Positions 31,506 to 39,915 of a DNA stretch of 64,000 nucleotides are shown here, in pieces. The notes beneath the pieces are model-generated. The model had not been told where the DNA came from and made no database searches. It saw nothing but the letters and a program-made list of their open reading frames with translations. Position 1 is the stretch's first letter. Each line of letters begins with the position of its first letter. The DNA lies in assembly GCA_964364175.1 (NCBI GenBank), contig CAYILR010000018.1, positions 12,774 through 76,773 on the forward strand. Direction: 5' to 3'. Source of the stretch: CAYILR01 sp964364175. GTDB taxonomy: Bacteria > Bdellovibrionota > UBA1018. The position numbers and the translations under genes are program-made.

Positions 31506-32021
31506 ATGTCTCGATTCTTGCTTTTGCTTTGTTCCGCCATGTGTCTCGTTGGTTGTGCCGTGGATGATTCCCCGCTTGAGCAAGCCAGCCCGGAGGCCTT
31601 TTCGGTATCGGTCGCAGGGGAATACTGGGGTGTCTACGGAGACCTGAACGGCTACGGGCTCGATGCCCAGGCAGACTGCTCGAGCGCCAACGCCGGGCAC
31701 GAGGCGATCATCACCTTCGACCCAGACGATGCCTTCCCGTCGTTTGTCGACTGTTCCGCCATCGGCGGCAACGTCGGCTTTTCCCTCGATCTGACCGCCT
31801 GCGATCTGGATTCCAGGGCTCAGCGGGTCGTAACCGGATGCGCGATCGATGAGGGCGTGATCGAGGTGCTGGAAATCTCCACAGAGCCCACCTATGACGA
31901 CGGTTCCAGCTCATCGGACGTCTACGGGGATCTGTACCTGCTCGCGACCCTGCCCGATGGCTCCACGCTCGAAGTCTCCGGCCCGTTCAGCCACTGCAAC
32001 GACGGCCAGCCCTGCAACTGA
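31506..32021 (+). CDS. Lipoprotein, moron-like (171 aa)
   Basis: The N-terminus MSRFLLLLCSAMCLVGC is a lipoprotein signal peptide with lipobox LVGC and modified Cys17; the next residue is Ala then Val-Asp-Asp. The mature part is acidic with about six Cys (CSSANAGHE, FVDCSAIGGN, SHCNDGQPC), likely disulfide-bonded. AGGAGG precedes ATG 31506. With its own promoter among late genes, it is probably a lysogenic-conversion or superinfection-exclusion gene placed in the host envelope. The upstream 27 codons in the same frame have no ribosome site. Confidence 0.75.
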   Translation: MSRFLLLLCSAMCLVGCAVDDSPLEQASPEAFSVSVAGEYWGVYGDLNGYGLDAQADCSSANAGHEAIITFDPDDAFPSFVDCSAIGGNVGFSLDLTACDLDSRAQRVVTGCAIDEGVIEVLEISTEPTYDDGSSSSDVYGDLYLLATLPDGSTLEVSGPFSHCNDGQPCN

Positions 32022-32116
32022 CATCCCGCCTTGCCACCCGCCTCAGTCTGCCGCATTACCTTGACTTTCCGCTGAAATTCTGACACGTTTTGCCATAACC
32101 ATTAACGAGGTGAACC

Positions 32117-32485
32117 ATGGCAAATAACGTAGCATCTTTGACCGGCGCAATCGCCAACATGGCGGCGATCGAAGCCGAATTCCAAGCGAACTGGGACGAG
32201 CTCGACTTCATGAAGGCGGCACGCAGGCCGAACTGTTTCATCCGTACCAACCTGGCGGCCGGCCAGACGCTTCGGCTCTGGATCCGTTCGGCGTCGGCTG
32301 ACGGCAGTGGTACGCCAGTGTGGACCCAGAGCGCGGCGGGAGTGTTCACCGTGCCCGCGAAGGTGACGACCGGCGGGGATGAATGGACGGAAGCCCGGTT
32401 CGTCGTAGGTGAGGAATGGGGAGGCTTGTTGGTGTCCTCCAGCGCTGCCTGCACAGTCCAGATCTGGACATCTGACGCGATGTGA
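32117..32485 (+). CDS. Unknown protein before tail fiber (122 aa)
   Basis: The ATG follows AACGAGGTGAACC. A helical start (AIANMAAIEAEFQANWDELD) leads into a beta-rich body (TLRLWIRSASADGSGTPVW; CTVQIWTSDAM). It may be a fiber assembly or collar-like protein. The ~90-bp gap after it contains a CCGTGG/CCACGG inverted repeat and no clear promoter. Confidence 0.5.
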   Translation: MANNVASLTGAIANMAAIEAEFQANWDELDFMKAARRPNCFIRTNLAAGQTLRLWIRSASADGSGTPVWTQSAAGVFTVPAKVTTGGDEWTEARFVVGEEWGGLLVSSSAACTVQIWTSDAM

Positions 32486-32578
32486 TGCCGAGAGTCTGAG
32501 CCGTGGCCATCGGTACTCTTTTGAGATCCATCCACGGTTGAGTATCCGCAACCATAAAATGGATCGATGAGGTATACC

Positions 32579-35500
32579 GTGAGCGACGTATTTTCGATTG
32601 AAGGCCGCGATTCCACACAAATAGAGGGCGCAGCGTCGGGCGACGTGGCAGCCGGGACACTGGCGGCGCAGATAGCCGAGCTGGCCAGTGAAAAGCAGGC
32701 GGTTAGCGCCAAGAACCAGGCCAACGGATACCCGGGCCTTGGGGCGGACAGTAAGATCGCGGCTTCACAGATTCCGGCGGTGGCATTCGGTGAAAACCTG
32801 GGCTCGGGCAATCTGGCTGCCATGCTGGCCAGTGGGGGAGACCCGACAGACATCTTCACGCGGACTGATACGGTTCCCGCCAACCAACTCTTTATGTGCC
32901 TGTCCGCTCCTTCTACGCTCGAGGCCAACTGGGGCCAGATCTCCGGCTACGTCGGGACGGTCTTTGGTCGCACTGGCGCTGTAGTGGCGGCGGCAGGCGA
33001 CTATACCGCAAGCCAGGTCACCAACACGCCCGCAGGCGGGATCGCCGCCATCACCGTCCAGGCAGCTCTAAACGAGCTCGACACGGACAAGCAGGCAACG
33101 GACGCCACGCTTACGGCCCTGGCGGGGCTTGACGGCGTGTCGGGTCTAGTCGAGCAGACCGGCGCGGATGCGTTCACGAAGCGCGCGCTAGGGGTGGGGG
33201 CCACGACATCGATCCCGACCCGGGCTGACGCGGATGCGAGGTACGACGCGGCGGGGGCTGCCTCCACCGTCCAAACCAACCTCACCACCCACATCGACGA
33301 CGCAAGCGCGGCACATGCGGCAAGCGCGGTGAGTATGTCGAGGGTCGGTGCGTCCACCTATTCGACCGTGCAGCAGATGCAAGATATCTTCCACAGTGCA
33401 GGGTGGGTGTCGGGGGGTGTCATCAGTGACGCTGGCGGGGGAACGATCAACGTCTCTGCTGGTACGGGGCTGATTCGCACCAGCGCGGCATCGACGGTGA
33501 GCCTGCCCTATTTCGACTGGCAGGCCTCCAATGGGCTGGCGATTCCGACCGATACTGTGCGGTGGGTCGGGGTTGAATACAACGCCGGGACGCCACAGGT
33601 CACGGTTAGGACCGGCAACAATTTCAACCGGCTCACTGACTTCATGGTCGGGGTGGTCTGCAATGAGGGTGGGTCGCTTCACATCCACCAGACCGAGCAT
33701 CGGGTAGGGGACCATGCCGGCCAGATGATCCGGGCCATGCGGGAGATCATGCCCCTGGCTCGAGACGAGGAGACTGGCGGCTTGATCCTGAGCGAGTCAG
33801 GGGACACTAACCGGTACGTGGCGGTCACTTCCGGGGCAATGTGGAGTGGCCTGAGCCGGTTTGTGGTGGCGGCGCTGAATACCTCAGGCCTCGATCGGTT
33901 CTCGACATATCAGCATGTTGCCGGAGTATTTACCGTCACTGCCAGCGTTCAGGTATGGCCGAACACACAGTACGACAACGGCACTGCGCTTGTTACGATG
34001 ACGGCCAACAAGTATGCATCGTTGTGGTACTACCTGACAGATACCGGCGAGCTCCTGATGGTCTACGGGACGGCGGAATACAACACGTCGACGCAGGCGC
34101 AGGACGAGGGGCCGCCCGCCACCTTGCCTCTGCGGGTGCAATACACGGCTCGGTTGGTGGGTCGGATCGTGTTTCAAAAATCGGCCACGACGGCGGCGCT
34201 GGTACAGAGCGCGTTCGAGGCGTCATTTGCTGCAAGCCTGGCGTCGACCCACGGCAACCTCGCAGGCCTCCAAGGTGGCACTACAGGCGAATACTATCAC
34301 CTGACCAGCGCTGACCATACCGCGCTCACGGGACACATTGCCGACGCGACGGCTGCCCATGCCGCCAGTGCGATCGCAAACACTCCGGCGGGCGGCATCG
34401 CTGCAACCGACGTCCAAGCGGCGGTGAACGAGCTCGATACGGACAAGATCCCTTACGACGTCTCCGGGCTCACTGAGTTGTCCACGGTCGCGAGTACCGA
34501 TCTGGTGTATGTCCGTACCGCGGCAGGACTCCCCCGCAAAGCCCAGGTCGGGAATATCGCGTCAATGATGGGATCTGGCCCTACCGGATCGGGGCTCGTG
34601 GTCTATTCCGCGGCGTCCGTGTCGCTCGCTCAGAACGCGTTGAAGGACATCGCGCTCGGGGCGCTGTCCGCACCGCGTGTACTGCTGGACGCATGGTATT
34701 CGAGCACGGCGGCGACGAATGTGACGTCGTCTGTGATCGATTTCGATTCGGCTGACGAGAGCCTCTACACGCAGGAAAACAGTTCGTTCACCGAGTTCAC
34801 CGGGGGGGTGCTGAAACTCACGGCGGCGTCAACGGATGCGACGGTGAAGCTGCATATCAGTGGGAACGGGGCGGACCTATCGACGATCATTCAGGACTCG
34901 ATGGGGCATACCGTGTCGGTGCTCGGGACGCCGAAAATTAGCACGACGTCACCGAAATATGGGTCAGGAGCAGTACTCCTTGCCGGCGGGGCGGATGTGC
35001 TCAGGGTGTCCATGCTCTCAGATCTGGGTGCAGCCGACTGGGGGACCTCGACTTTTGTGCTCGAGGCGTGGATAAAGTGGACCAGTGTGGCGGGTACTCA
35101 GATGATTTTCGGGGCACAAAATGCGACTTACGACGACGTGGGGACACAGCCATTCATGTTTCGATCGAACGGCGGGACTTTGGAGCTATACGCGAGCTCG
35201 AATGGTTCGACATGGAACGTTGCGAGCGCGGTCAACTGCGGGACTGTCACTACGGGGCAGTGGTATCATATTGCACTTGTGTACGACAATCCGAATAACA
35301 CTCTTGTCGTATACAAAGATGGTGTCGCGGGCGCTACAGTGTCGAGCGTGACAGCTCTTTTCGCTGGCCGACAATACGTCACGATCGGTAATTGGTTCGG
35401 CGGACAGGGTTTGCTGGGGAGGTTCGACGACATCCGATTCTCGATCGATGCCGCTGCGAACGCCCCCAGGTACACGACAGGATTCACCCCGCCGGCTGGA

Positions 35501-36004
35501 GAATTCACCGACGTTCAGTTGCCGGCCGCGGGATACTATGTGCTCACCGGCTCGAGCCTGGCGTTGAGCACCACGAAGGTCTCACAGTTCGACTCGAGCG
35601 CCGTGACGTATGAGGAGCCGGAGGGGACCTCTGTGCGGCTGTTGGTGAGCTGGGATGGCGGGACCACCTGGCTTGACCACAACGGGGCCACGGTGGCACT
35701 GGCGAACATCCACACGGCGGGGATGACCGTGGCGCAGTACCAGACCTACATGACGGCGAAGGCGCCACCGAGCGGCAACACGATCATGAGGGCGGTGGGG
35801 CTGAAGGCGACGGACCGGACTTTGACGCCGTCGATCTCCCTGATCTCGGATCAGTACGACGAGGAGACCCCTCCCTGGACCCAGGGCATCAACGGAACGG
35901 ACTACTCGGTGCGGGTGTGGACCGACGCAACGAGCGGCGTGGCGGAGTTCAAGAGCCTGCGATCCGGGACGGTGACCTGGTCCGTTTACGCGGGGCAGAT
36001 TTAA
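32579..36004 (+). CDS. Tail fiber / receptor-binding protein with LamG-like domain
   Basis: A 1141-residue fiber. GTG 32579 has GATGAGG six bases away and is preferred to ATG 32567. The shaft region has repeats: NTPAGGIAAITVQAALNELD near residue 150 recurs as NTPAGGIAATDVQAAVNELD near 605, and HIDDASAAHAASAV recurs as HIADATAAHAASAI. Residues ~785-965 (GSGAVLLAGGADVLRVSM, FVLEAWIKW, WYHIALVYDNPNNTLVVYKD, GRFDDIRFSI) form a LamG/concanavalin-like lectin domain, the likely receptor-binding part. The last ~170 residues may be a tip or chaperone domain. Confidence 0.8.
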   Translation: MSDVFSIEGRDSTQIEGAASGDVAAGTLAAQIAELASEKQAVSAKNQANGYPGLGADSKIAASQIPAVAFGENLGSGNLAAMLASGGDPTDIFTRTDTVPANQLFMCLSAPSTLEANWGQISGYVGTVFGRTGAVVAAAGDYTASQVTNTPAGGIAAITVQAALNELDTDKQATDATLTALAGLDGVSGLVEQTGADAFTKRALGVGATTSIPTRADADARYDAAGAASTVQTNLTTHIDDASAAHAASAVSMSRVGASTYSTVQQMQDIFHSAGWVSGGVISDAGGGTINVSAGTGLIRTSAASTVSLPYFDWQASNGLAIPTDTVRWVGVEYNAGTPQVTVRTGNNFNRLTDFMVGVVCNEGGSLHIHQTEHRVGDHAGQMIRAMREIMPLARDEETGGLILSESGDTNRYVAVTSGAMWSGLSRFVVAALNTSGLDRFSTYQHVAGVFTVTASVQVWPNTQYDNGTALVTMTANKYASLWYYLTDTGELLMVYGTAEYNTSTQAQDEGPPATLPLRVQYTARLVGRIVFQKSATTAALVQSAFEASFAASLASTHGNLAGLQGGTTGEYYHLTSADHTALTGHIADATAAHAASAIANTPAGGIAATDVQAAVNELDTDKIPYDVSGLTELSTVASTDLVYVRTAAGLPRKAQVGNIASMMGSGPTGSGLVVYSAASVSLAQNALKDIALGALSAPRVLLDAWYSSTAATNVTSSVIDFDSADESLYTQENSSFTEFTGGVLKLTAASTDATVKLHISGNGADLSTIIQDSMGHTVSVLGTPKISTTSPKYGSGAVLLAGGADVLRVSMLSDLGAADWGTSTFVLEAWIKWTSVAGTQMIFGAQNATYDDVGTQPFMFRSNGGTLELYASSNGSTWNVASAVNCGTVTTGQWYHIALVYDNPNNTLVVYKDGVAGATVSSVTALFAGRQYVTIGNWFGGQGLLGRFDDIRFSIDAAANAPRYTTGFTPPAGEFTDVQLPAAGYYVLTGSSLALSTTKVSQFDSSAVTYEEPEGTSVRLLVSWDGGTTWLDHNGATVALANIHTAGMTVAQYQTYMTAKAPPSGNTIMRAVGLKATDRTLTPSISLISDQYDEETPPWTQGINGTDYSVRVWTDATSGVAEFKSLRSGTVTWSVYAGQI

Positions 36005-36035
36005 CCAACGGCCCCTCGATTCCATAAAATAAGTG

Positions 36036-36064
36036 TTGCGCCCGTATCCGCCTCATGCTACCGT
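36036..36064 (+). promoter_or_regulatory. Dispersed TAAGTGTTGCGC promoter, copy 2
   Basis: The 12-mer lies at 36030-36041 with -35 TTGCGC at 36036-36041. A weak TACCGT (36059-36064) is 17 bp away. The downstream context CAACGGAGGCGAG before ATG 36091 is the same as in the other copies. It should drive the exonuclease unit. Confidence 0.7.
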
Positions 36065-36090
36065 CTCCTGGAACTTCAACGGAGGCGAGC

Positions 36091-36327
36091 ATGCAACACA
36101 TCACCAGCCGAGTCCCACCGCCCTCAGCCTATCTTCAGATCCTTCTCACTGACGCGGTCCGGGTACTCCGAGACCGTGCTAAACGCTTGCCTGGTGTCGA
36201 CCGGGCGGAACTCTTTTCCCGTCCTTCCGGGCTCGAGCTCGTCTGCATCGAGGGAACTCGTGTGGGCGAAGTCGTGCTCGCAGGCCGGGACGTGGCCGAA
36301 ATCCTTCAGAAAGCGGAGGTATTGTGA
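36091..36327 (+). CDS. Small unknown protein, first gene of exonuclease unit (78 aa)
   Basis: ATG 36091 follows ACGGAGGCGAGC. The product is helical at first (YLQILLTDAVRVLRDRAKRL), then beta (GLELVCIEGTRVGEVVLAG), with a small alpha/beta look. No family is recognised. It overlaps the next small gene by GTGA. Confidence 0.6.
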   Translation: MQHITSRVPPPSAYLQILLTDAVRVLRDRAKRLPGVDRAELFSRPSGLELVCIEGTRVGEVVLAGRDVAEILQKAEVL

Positions 36328-36455
36328 TCGACGTATTAAATTGGCTGCTTGAACACTGGGTATTTTCCATTGTTGCATGGGTCATGTTTTGCCTCACGTT
36401 TGTGATGGTGATTGCGGGCCTGTGCGACATTGCCGTCGCGATGAAGCGGAAATAA
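36324..36455 (+). CDS. 43-residue membrane protein
   Basis: GTG 36324 overlaps the previous stop and follows CGGAGGTATT. The product has one long or two short hydrophobic spans (WVFSIVAWVMFCLTFVMVIA, then GLCDIAVAM) and ends KRK. It is too short for most gene callers. Role unknown; a holin-like or membrane-tether role is possible. Confidence 0.6.
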   Translation: MIDVLNWLLEHWVFSIVAWVMFCLTFVMVIAGLCDIAVAMKRK

Positions 36456-36467
36456 AAGGAGACACGA

Positions 36468-37778
36468 ATGCTGACAGATGACCAGATCGCGATGCGCCGG
36501 AACACGATCGGCGCGAGTGAAATTTATGAGGTGCTCACACGGCCCGCAAGACTTTGGCGCGCGAAGGTCCACGGTGAGAAGCGCTTCACCGGGAAGGAGG
36601 ATTTCATCCGTCTCGGCCACCTCTTCGAGCCACCTGTGGCTCGAACCTACGAGCGGGACAACGGGATCCGTATGGTTCCCTCTGGACGGCCGGAGAGCGG
36701 GCAGATCGTCCCGTGCTCATTCATTCACCCGGTCGATCGGTGGATGTCGTTCACGCCGGATGGTATCCCGTGCTCGGATGACTCTGTGACGGCGGTCTCG
36801 AGCCTCGAAGGGCTCTGGGCACTTCGAGATGCCGGGGCGGTGGGGCACCTCTACGAAGGCAAGACCAACGCCAGGGTAGCCGAGTTCAACATCGCACCCG
36901 AAGACCAGTGGAGCGAGGGGCTTGACGACGATGCCGACTGGAGCGACCCGGCTGAGTCTGCCGTCAGGATGCCCCTTCGATACATGAGCCAGTTGGTCTG
37001 GAGCATGGGCCTGTCCGATCTGCCCTGGATGGCACTCCGTCGCCTCCGGTTCGTGGATGAGCCCGTGCGCAAGGCGCTGGCCGCCATCGATAGCGTGACG
37101 GGGCTCAGCGGGGCAGTGGACGCCGTTCTGCATGCCCTGCTGACCTCTGGCGCGGCACAACTCCACACGTACCGCGTACCGGCAGATCCGGAGCTCTTCG
37201 GGATGCTGCGTGATATCGGGCTGAGGTTCTATCGGGATCACATCCTGCGGCCGGACAACGCCCCCCCGCCGACGAAGCTCGAGGATATGGACGCGGAGGT
37301 GCGGCGCATCTACCCCTACGCCAACAAGCCGAAGCCGGTTGCAGCGGACCGGCACGGCGAGAAGTTGATCGAGGCATGGCGGGAGGCGAAGATCACGGAG
37401 AAGCGCGCGGAGGCTCGAGCCGACTTCCTGAAGGTCCTTGTCCAGCGTCAGATCGGCGACGCTCCCGGGCTCATTGGCGGAGCTGGCAAGGTCAGCCTCA
37501 GCCGGTCCGCAGGGCGGAAGACCGTGAACGCCGAGGAAGCCCTTGGCCAGTTCTGCGAGGTGCTTCAGTCGGATCCGCGGGTTGGGAAGCTTCCGGCCGA
37601 AGCGATCTCCCTGGCTCGCACCGTAGCGCTCGAGCGGGCGACTACAGAGGGGAAACCAGGGTTTCGCATGAACGCCCCGCGCAACTGGACGAAGGGCGTG
37701 GCGGATCAGACGTTCATCGAGCTGGCGGAGGAGTTCGGGGTTGACGTGGTGGTGACGACCGAGCCGGAGGACGAATGA
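36468..37778 (+). CDS. YqaJ-type recombination exonuclease
   Basis: A 436-residue nuclease of the lambda exonuclease/YqaJ group. Motifs: NTIGASEIYEVL, FIRLGHLFEPPVARTYERD (the E of the RxGxxxE motif), MSFTPDGI (catalytic Asp) and LYEGKTNA (E-x-K). It resects dsDNA ends to give single strands for the annealase. RecT lies 2.4 kb downstream, forming a two-part phage recombination system. AAAGGAGACACGA precedes the ATG. The C-terminal ~150 residues are less typical. Confidence 0.8.
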   Translation: MLTDDQIAMRRNTIGASEIYEVLTRPARLWRAKVHGEKRFTGKEDFIRLGHLFEPPVARTYERDNGIRMVPSGRPESGQIVPCSFIHPVDRWMSFTPDGIPCSDDSVTAVSSLEGLWALRDAGAVGHLYEGKTNARVAEFNIAPEDQWSEGLDDDADWSDPAESAVRMPLRYMSQLVWSMGLSDLPWMALRRLRFVDEPVRKALAAIDSVTGLSGAVDAVLHALLTSGAAQLHTYRVPADPELFGMLRDIGLRFYRDHILRPDNAPPPTKLEDMDAEVRRIYPYANKPKPVAADRHGEKLIEAWREAKITEKRAEARADFLKVLVQRQIGDAPGLIGGAGKVSLSRSAGRKTVNAEEALGQFCEVLQSDPRVGKLPAEAISLARTVALERATTEGKPGFRMNAPRNWTKGVADQTFIELAEEFGVDVVVTTEPEDE

Positions 37779-38071
37779 AAGACATCCGAGACATGACCGA
37801 TGCAGAGTTCGAGCAGGCCACGAAGGAGCGGGAAGCGCGCAAGAAAGCACAGGTCAATCCGTGGCCGCGGAAACTGGTGATGTATGCACACACGGGCAAG
37901 GTGCTCGAAACCGATGAAGGTAACAAATTCGCCCGGGAAGGATGGGGGCTGGCCGGTCCCCCTCGTGAGTTTTGGCATATCGGGGCGGAGTTGAAGCTCA
38001 CCTTCGAAGTAGCGCAGGATGGCTCGAGCAAGCTCGTGGAGATCAACGGGAAGCCGTGGTGCGACGAATGA
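37775..38071 (+). CDS. Small unknown protein (98 aa)
   Basis: It overlaps the exonuclease stop by ATGA. A charged helix (DAEFEQATKEREARKKAQ) comes first, then a beta-rich part (HIGAELKLTFEVAQDGS). No family is recognised; the coupling suggests a partner of the exonuclease. Confidence 0.55.
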   Translation: MKDIRDMTDAEFEQATKEREARKKAQVNPWPRKLVMYAHTGKVLETDEGNKFAREGWGLAGPPREFWHIGAELKLTFEVAQDGSSKLVEINGKPWCDE

Positions 38072-38325
38072 AGATCCTGAACCTGTACAGAGCTCGACAG
38101 CAGACGGAGAGGTACCGCATTCGGATTGTAACGTCCATTCCCCGCCCGTCGTTCCATGAAGTGGCCGCGTCCGAACAGCGGATGCAGGCCGACGCTGAAG
38201 CGCTCTTCGCCCTACTGAACGAGGCCCTGCCGACCGGGACCGTGTTCCGTCTCCGCGCGCTCCTAATGGAGTCGTTTAAGGGAGATGATCGCGTGCCGGT
38301 TGATGCTGAGTTCCCCGCCGAGTAA
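38068..38325 (+). CDS. Small unknown basic protein (85 aa)
   Basis: ATG 38068 overlaps the previous stop. The basic start (MKILNLYRARQQTERYRIRI) and acidic end suggest a small nucleic-acid-associated alpha/beta protein. No family is recognised. Confidence 0.5.
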   Translation: MKILNLYRARQQTERYRIRIVTSIPRPSFHEVAASEQRMQADAEALFALLNEALPTGTVFRLRALLMESFKGDDRVPVDAEFPAE

Positions 38326-38372
38326 TCCCGCCGTCACGCCAGAAAATAATTGTTTCGCGCGCGCGTTTCTGC

Positions 38373-38401
38373 TTGCACTTGCCTATATTGTGCCTTATTT
38401 T
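38373..38401 (+). promoter_or_regulatory. Promoter before GIY-YIG gene
   Basis: TTGCAC (38373-38378) and TATTTT (38396-38401) with a 17-bp spacer lie in an AT-rich gap. TATATT at 38384-38389 is a second possible -10. The ~150-nt leader contains a 30-codon frame and, just before the GIY-YIG gene, a weak CCGC/GCGG stem followed by TTTTT (about 38520-38543), perhaps an attenuator. Confidence 0.45.
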
Positions 38402-38418
38402 ATACCCATAAACGGTTG

Positions 38419-38511
38419 ATGGCCGAGAATCAGTCGTCAACACAATTTGCCATGTTCATCAAGACCCTGATCACTACCGCTCAGGCGAATGATGTTCTGA
38501 ATCTCGCATAA
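38419..38511 (+). CDS. 30-residue leader frame
   Basis: ATG 38419 opens a 30-codon frame (MAENQSSTQFAMFIKTLITT, then AQANDVLNLA) between the promoter and the GIY-YIG gene. Its ribosome site is weak (ACGG). It may be a small protein or a leader for attenuation with the stem and T-run downstream. Low support. Confidence 0.3.
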   Translation: MAENQSSTQFAMFIKTLITTAQANDVLNLA

Positions 38512-38559
38512 TTCCCCCCACCGCTCGCAAACGCGGGTTTTTACACGAAGGGAAATCAC

Positions 38560-39072
38560 ATGACCGACGAACCACAAACGCTCAAACGCCCCCGCGGTCG
38601 CCCTCGTGGCTCCCTCAACAAAGACGGCGTGGCAAAGGTCAACGTCCACTACCGGATCGACCCTCGAATTGATGAGGCGCTCCGGAACCCCGGGCCGGTG
38701 AGCGCCACGATCGAGGAATGGGCCAAACGGGCAGGCGATGACGTGTTGAGCTCTGAGCGATGCGGAGGGCCAGGCGTCTACACGATCACGAATGTGCTGA
38801 CCGGTCGGCGATATGTCGGATCGTCTGGAAACATGCTGAAGCGGTGGCAGACCCACCGAAACGATCTCGACAAAGGAGTGCACGCGAACATGGCCCTGCA
38901 ACAGGCATGGTCGGCAGATCGGATCCATTTTCGTTTCGGGATTTTGTTTGCAGCTCCTTCCGACATGACCCGTGAAGAACTTTTCGATCTGGAACAGGGA
39001 TTTATTGATGCAGAGGATGGCCTTTACAACGGCAAGCCAGGTCCCCCTATCGGCCACCGCCCTACCGAGTGA
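38560..39072 (+). CDS. GIY-YIG endonuclease with AT-hook and RHH-like N-terminus
   Basis: Residues 10-17 are an AT-hook (RPRGRPRG). Residues ~25-60 (AKVNVHYRIDPRIDEALRN, then TIEEWAKRAG) look like a ribbon-helix-helix. Residues 70-150 are a GIY-YIG nuclease: GVYTITN, RRYVGSSGNMLKRWQTHR, MALQQAW and a late Glu in ELFDLEQGFIDAEDG. It is likely a homing-type or site-specific endonuclease with two DNA-binding parts. It overlaps a 45-residue RHH protein. Confidence 0.75.
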   Translation: MTDEPQTLKRPRGRPRGSLNKDGVAKVNVHYRIDPRIDEALRNPGPVSATIEEWAKRAGDDVLSSERCGGPGVYTITNVLTGRRYVGSSGNMLKRWQTHRNDLDKGVHANMALQQAWSADRIHFRFGILFAAPSDMTREELFDLEQGFIDAEDGLYNGKPGPPIGHRPTE

Positions 39073-39206
39073 AGGTCTACACTCACCGGCTTTCGAACAT
39101 CCCTGTAACCCAGGAGGTAATGGAGGCTATTCACGAGGCAGCCGCGCGCGATGAGATGGCGGTCAACGAGTGGATTCGATGGGCGATCGTGCTCGCCCTC
39201 AAATAA
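39069..39206 (+). CDS. 45-residue RHH-like protein
   Basis: GTG 39069 overlaps the GIY-YIG stop (GTGA). The product MKVYTHRLSNIP...EVMEAIHEAAARDEMAV then NEWIRWAIVLALK has the strand-helix-helix layout of minimal Arc-like repressors. Its TAA (39204-39206) is the first three bases of the TAAGTGTTGCGC promoter element. It may regulate the nuclease or the next unit. Confidence 0.6.
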   Translation: MKVYTHRLSNIPVTQEVMEAIHEAAARDEMAVNEWIRWAIVLALK

Positions 39207-39209
39207 GTG

Positions 39210-39238
39210 TTGCGCTTTCCTGGCCAGCTCGGTATTGT
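39210..39238 (+). promoter_or_regulatory. Dispersed TAAGTGTTGCGC promoter, copy 3
   Basis: The 12-mer is at 39204-39215; -35 TTGCGC 39210-39215 and -10 TATTGT 39233-39238 are 17 bp apart. ACGGAGGTGAGGG then ATG 39258 follow. The TAA of the element is also the stop codon of the preceding RHH gene. Confidence 0.8.
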
Positions 39239-39257
39239 GCTTCAACGGAGGTGAGGG

Positions 39258-39680
39258 ATGGTTCAGATTCTACCCTACAGCGCGGTTGCCCATCTCACCG
39301 ATGCCGCCCGGACAGATGGCGTCACGATCGAGGATGACCCGGCTACGGAGTGGTTCGGCTACGCTCTGCCCGATGGCCGCGTTGTGGCTGCTGGCGGGCT
39401 GAAAGAGCTCCTGCCGGGCATGTTTCGCCTTCGTGGAGCCTTCACCTTGCCAGCGTTCCGGGCGTTGGGAATCGGCGGGCTCCTGTCCGCCTCCCGGATT
39501 CAACGGGCGACGGAACGGGGCGCCGTGGTGATCGAGACCCACAGCAAGCACCCGCCGTTCTACCTGGCTCAGGGGTGGATGGATTCTGGAGAGCGGACCG
39601 CAAGCGGGGCGTGGGTGCTCAGGTTCGTGCTTACGAGGGAGGTTGCCGACGATCTCGGAATCCACAGCTCGGCTTCTTAA
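39258..39680 (+). CDS. GNAT-family acetyltransferase (140 aa)
   Basis: A compact GNAT fold: EWFGYALPDGRVVAAGGLKE (strands 2-3), then MFRLRGAFTLPAFRALGIGG and LLSASRIQRATERGAVVIET (the acetyl-CoA loop, here RALGIGG, and following helix) and PPFYLAQGWMDSG (the final strand). It transfers acetyl groups to an unknown amine. It is the first gene after promoter copy 3. Confidence 0.75.
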   Translation: MVQILPYSAVAHLTDAARTDGVTIEDDPATEWFGYALPDGRVVAAGGLKELLPGMFRLRGAFTLPAFRALGIGGLLSASRIQRATERGAVVIETHSKHPPFYLAQGWMDSGERTASGAWVLRFVLTREVADDLGIHSSAS

Positions 39681-39915
39681 TCTCGGCTGGCGTCTCGGCC
39701 AGGTAGCCGCGTGGCACGGGTTCGACTTTGCTTTCTGTCGGTGGTCTATGCGCCGGCTTGGCGTGCCTGTGAGGGCACAGAAAACAGTGCGCGGGGCGTT
39801 CTTTCGCTCCGTTCGGTTTCATGAAGGGCGGCACAACGAGGGCCGGGGCGGTAGCGGAAACGGAGGGGACCATGGACCTGCATCGACGGTTCGGGCCGGG
39901 TTGGGAGGAAGATGA
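39643..39915 (+). CDS. Possible small protein overlapping neighbours (90 aa)
   Basis: The frame starts at TTG 39643 inside the GNAT gene and ends inside the next gene. Residues 1-60 (RLLNLGWRLGQVAAWHGFDF) look plausible and fill an otherwise empty 190 bp; the Gly-rich end does not. Weakly supported. Confidence 0.3.
   Translation: MPTISESTARLLNLGWRLGQVAAWHGFDFAFCRWSMRRLGVPVRAQKTVRGAFFRSVRFHEGRHNEGRGGSGNGGDHGPASTVRAGLGGR

Noticed and set aside
38437..39057. 206-codon minus-strand frame opposite the GIY-YIG gene
   Set aside because: The plus-strand gene has clear nuclease motifs; the antisense frame has none.
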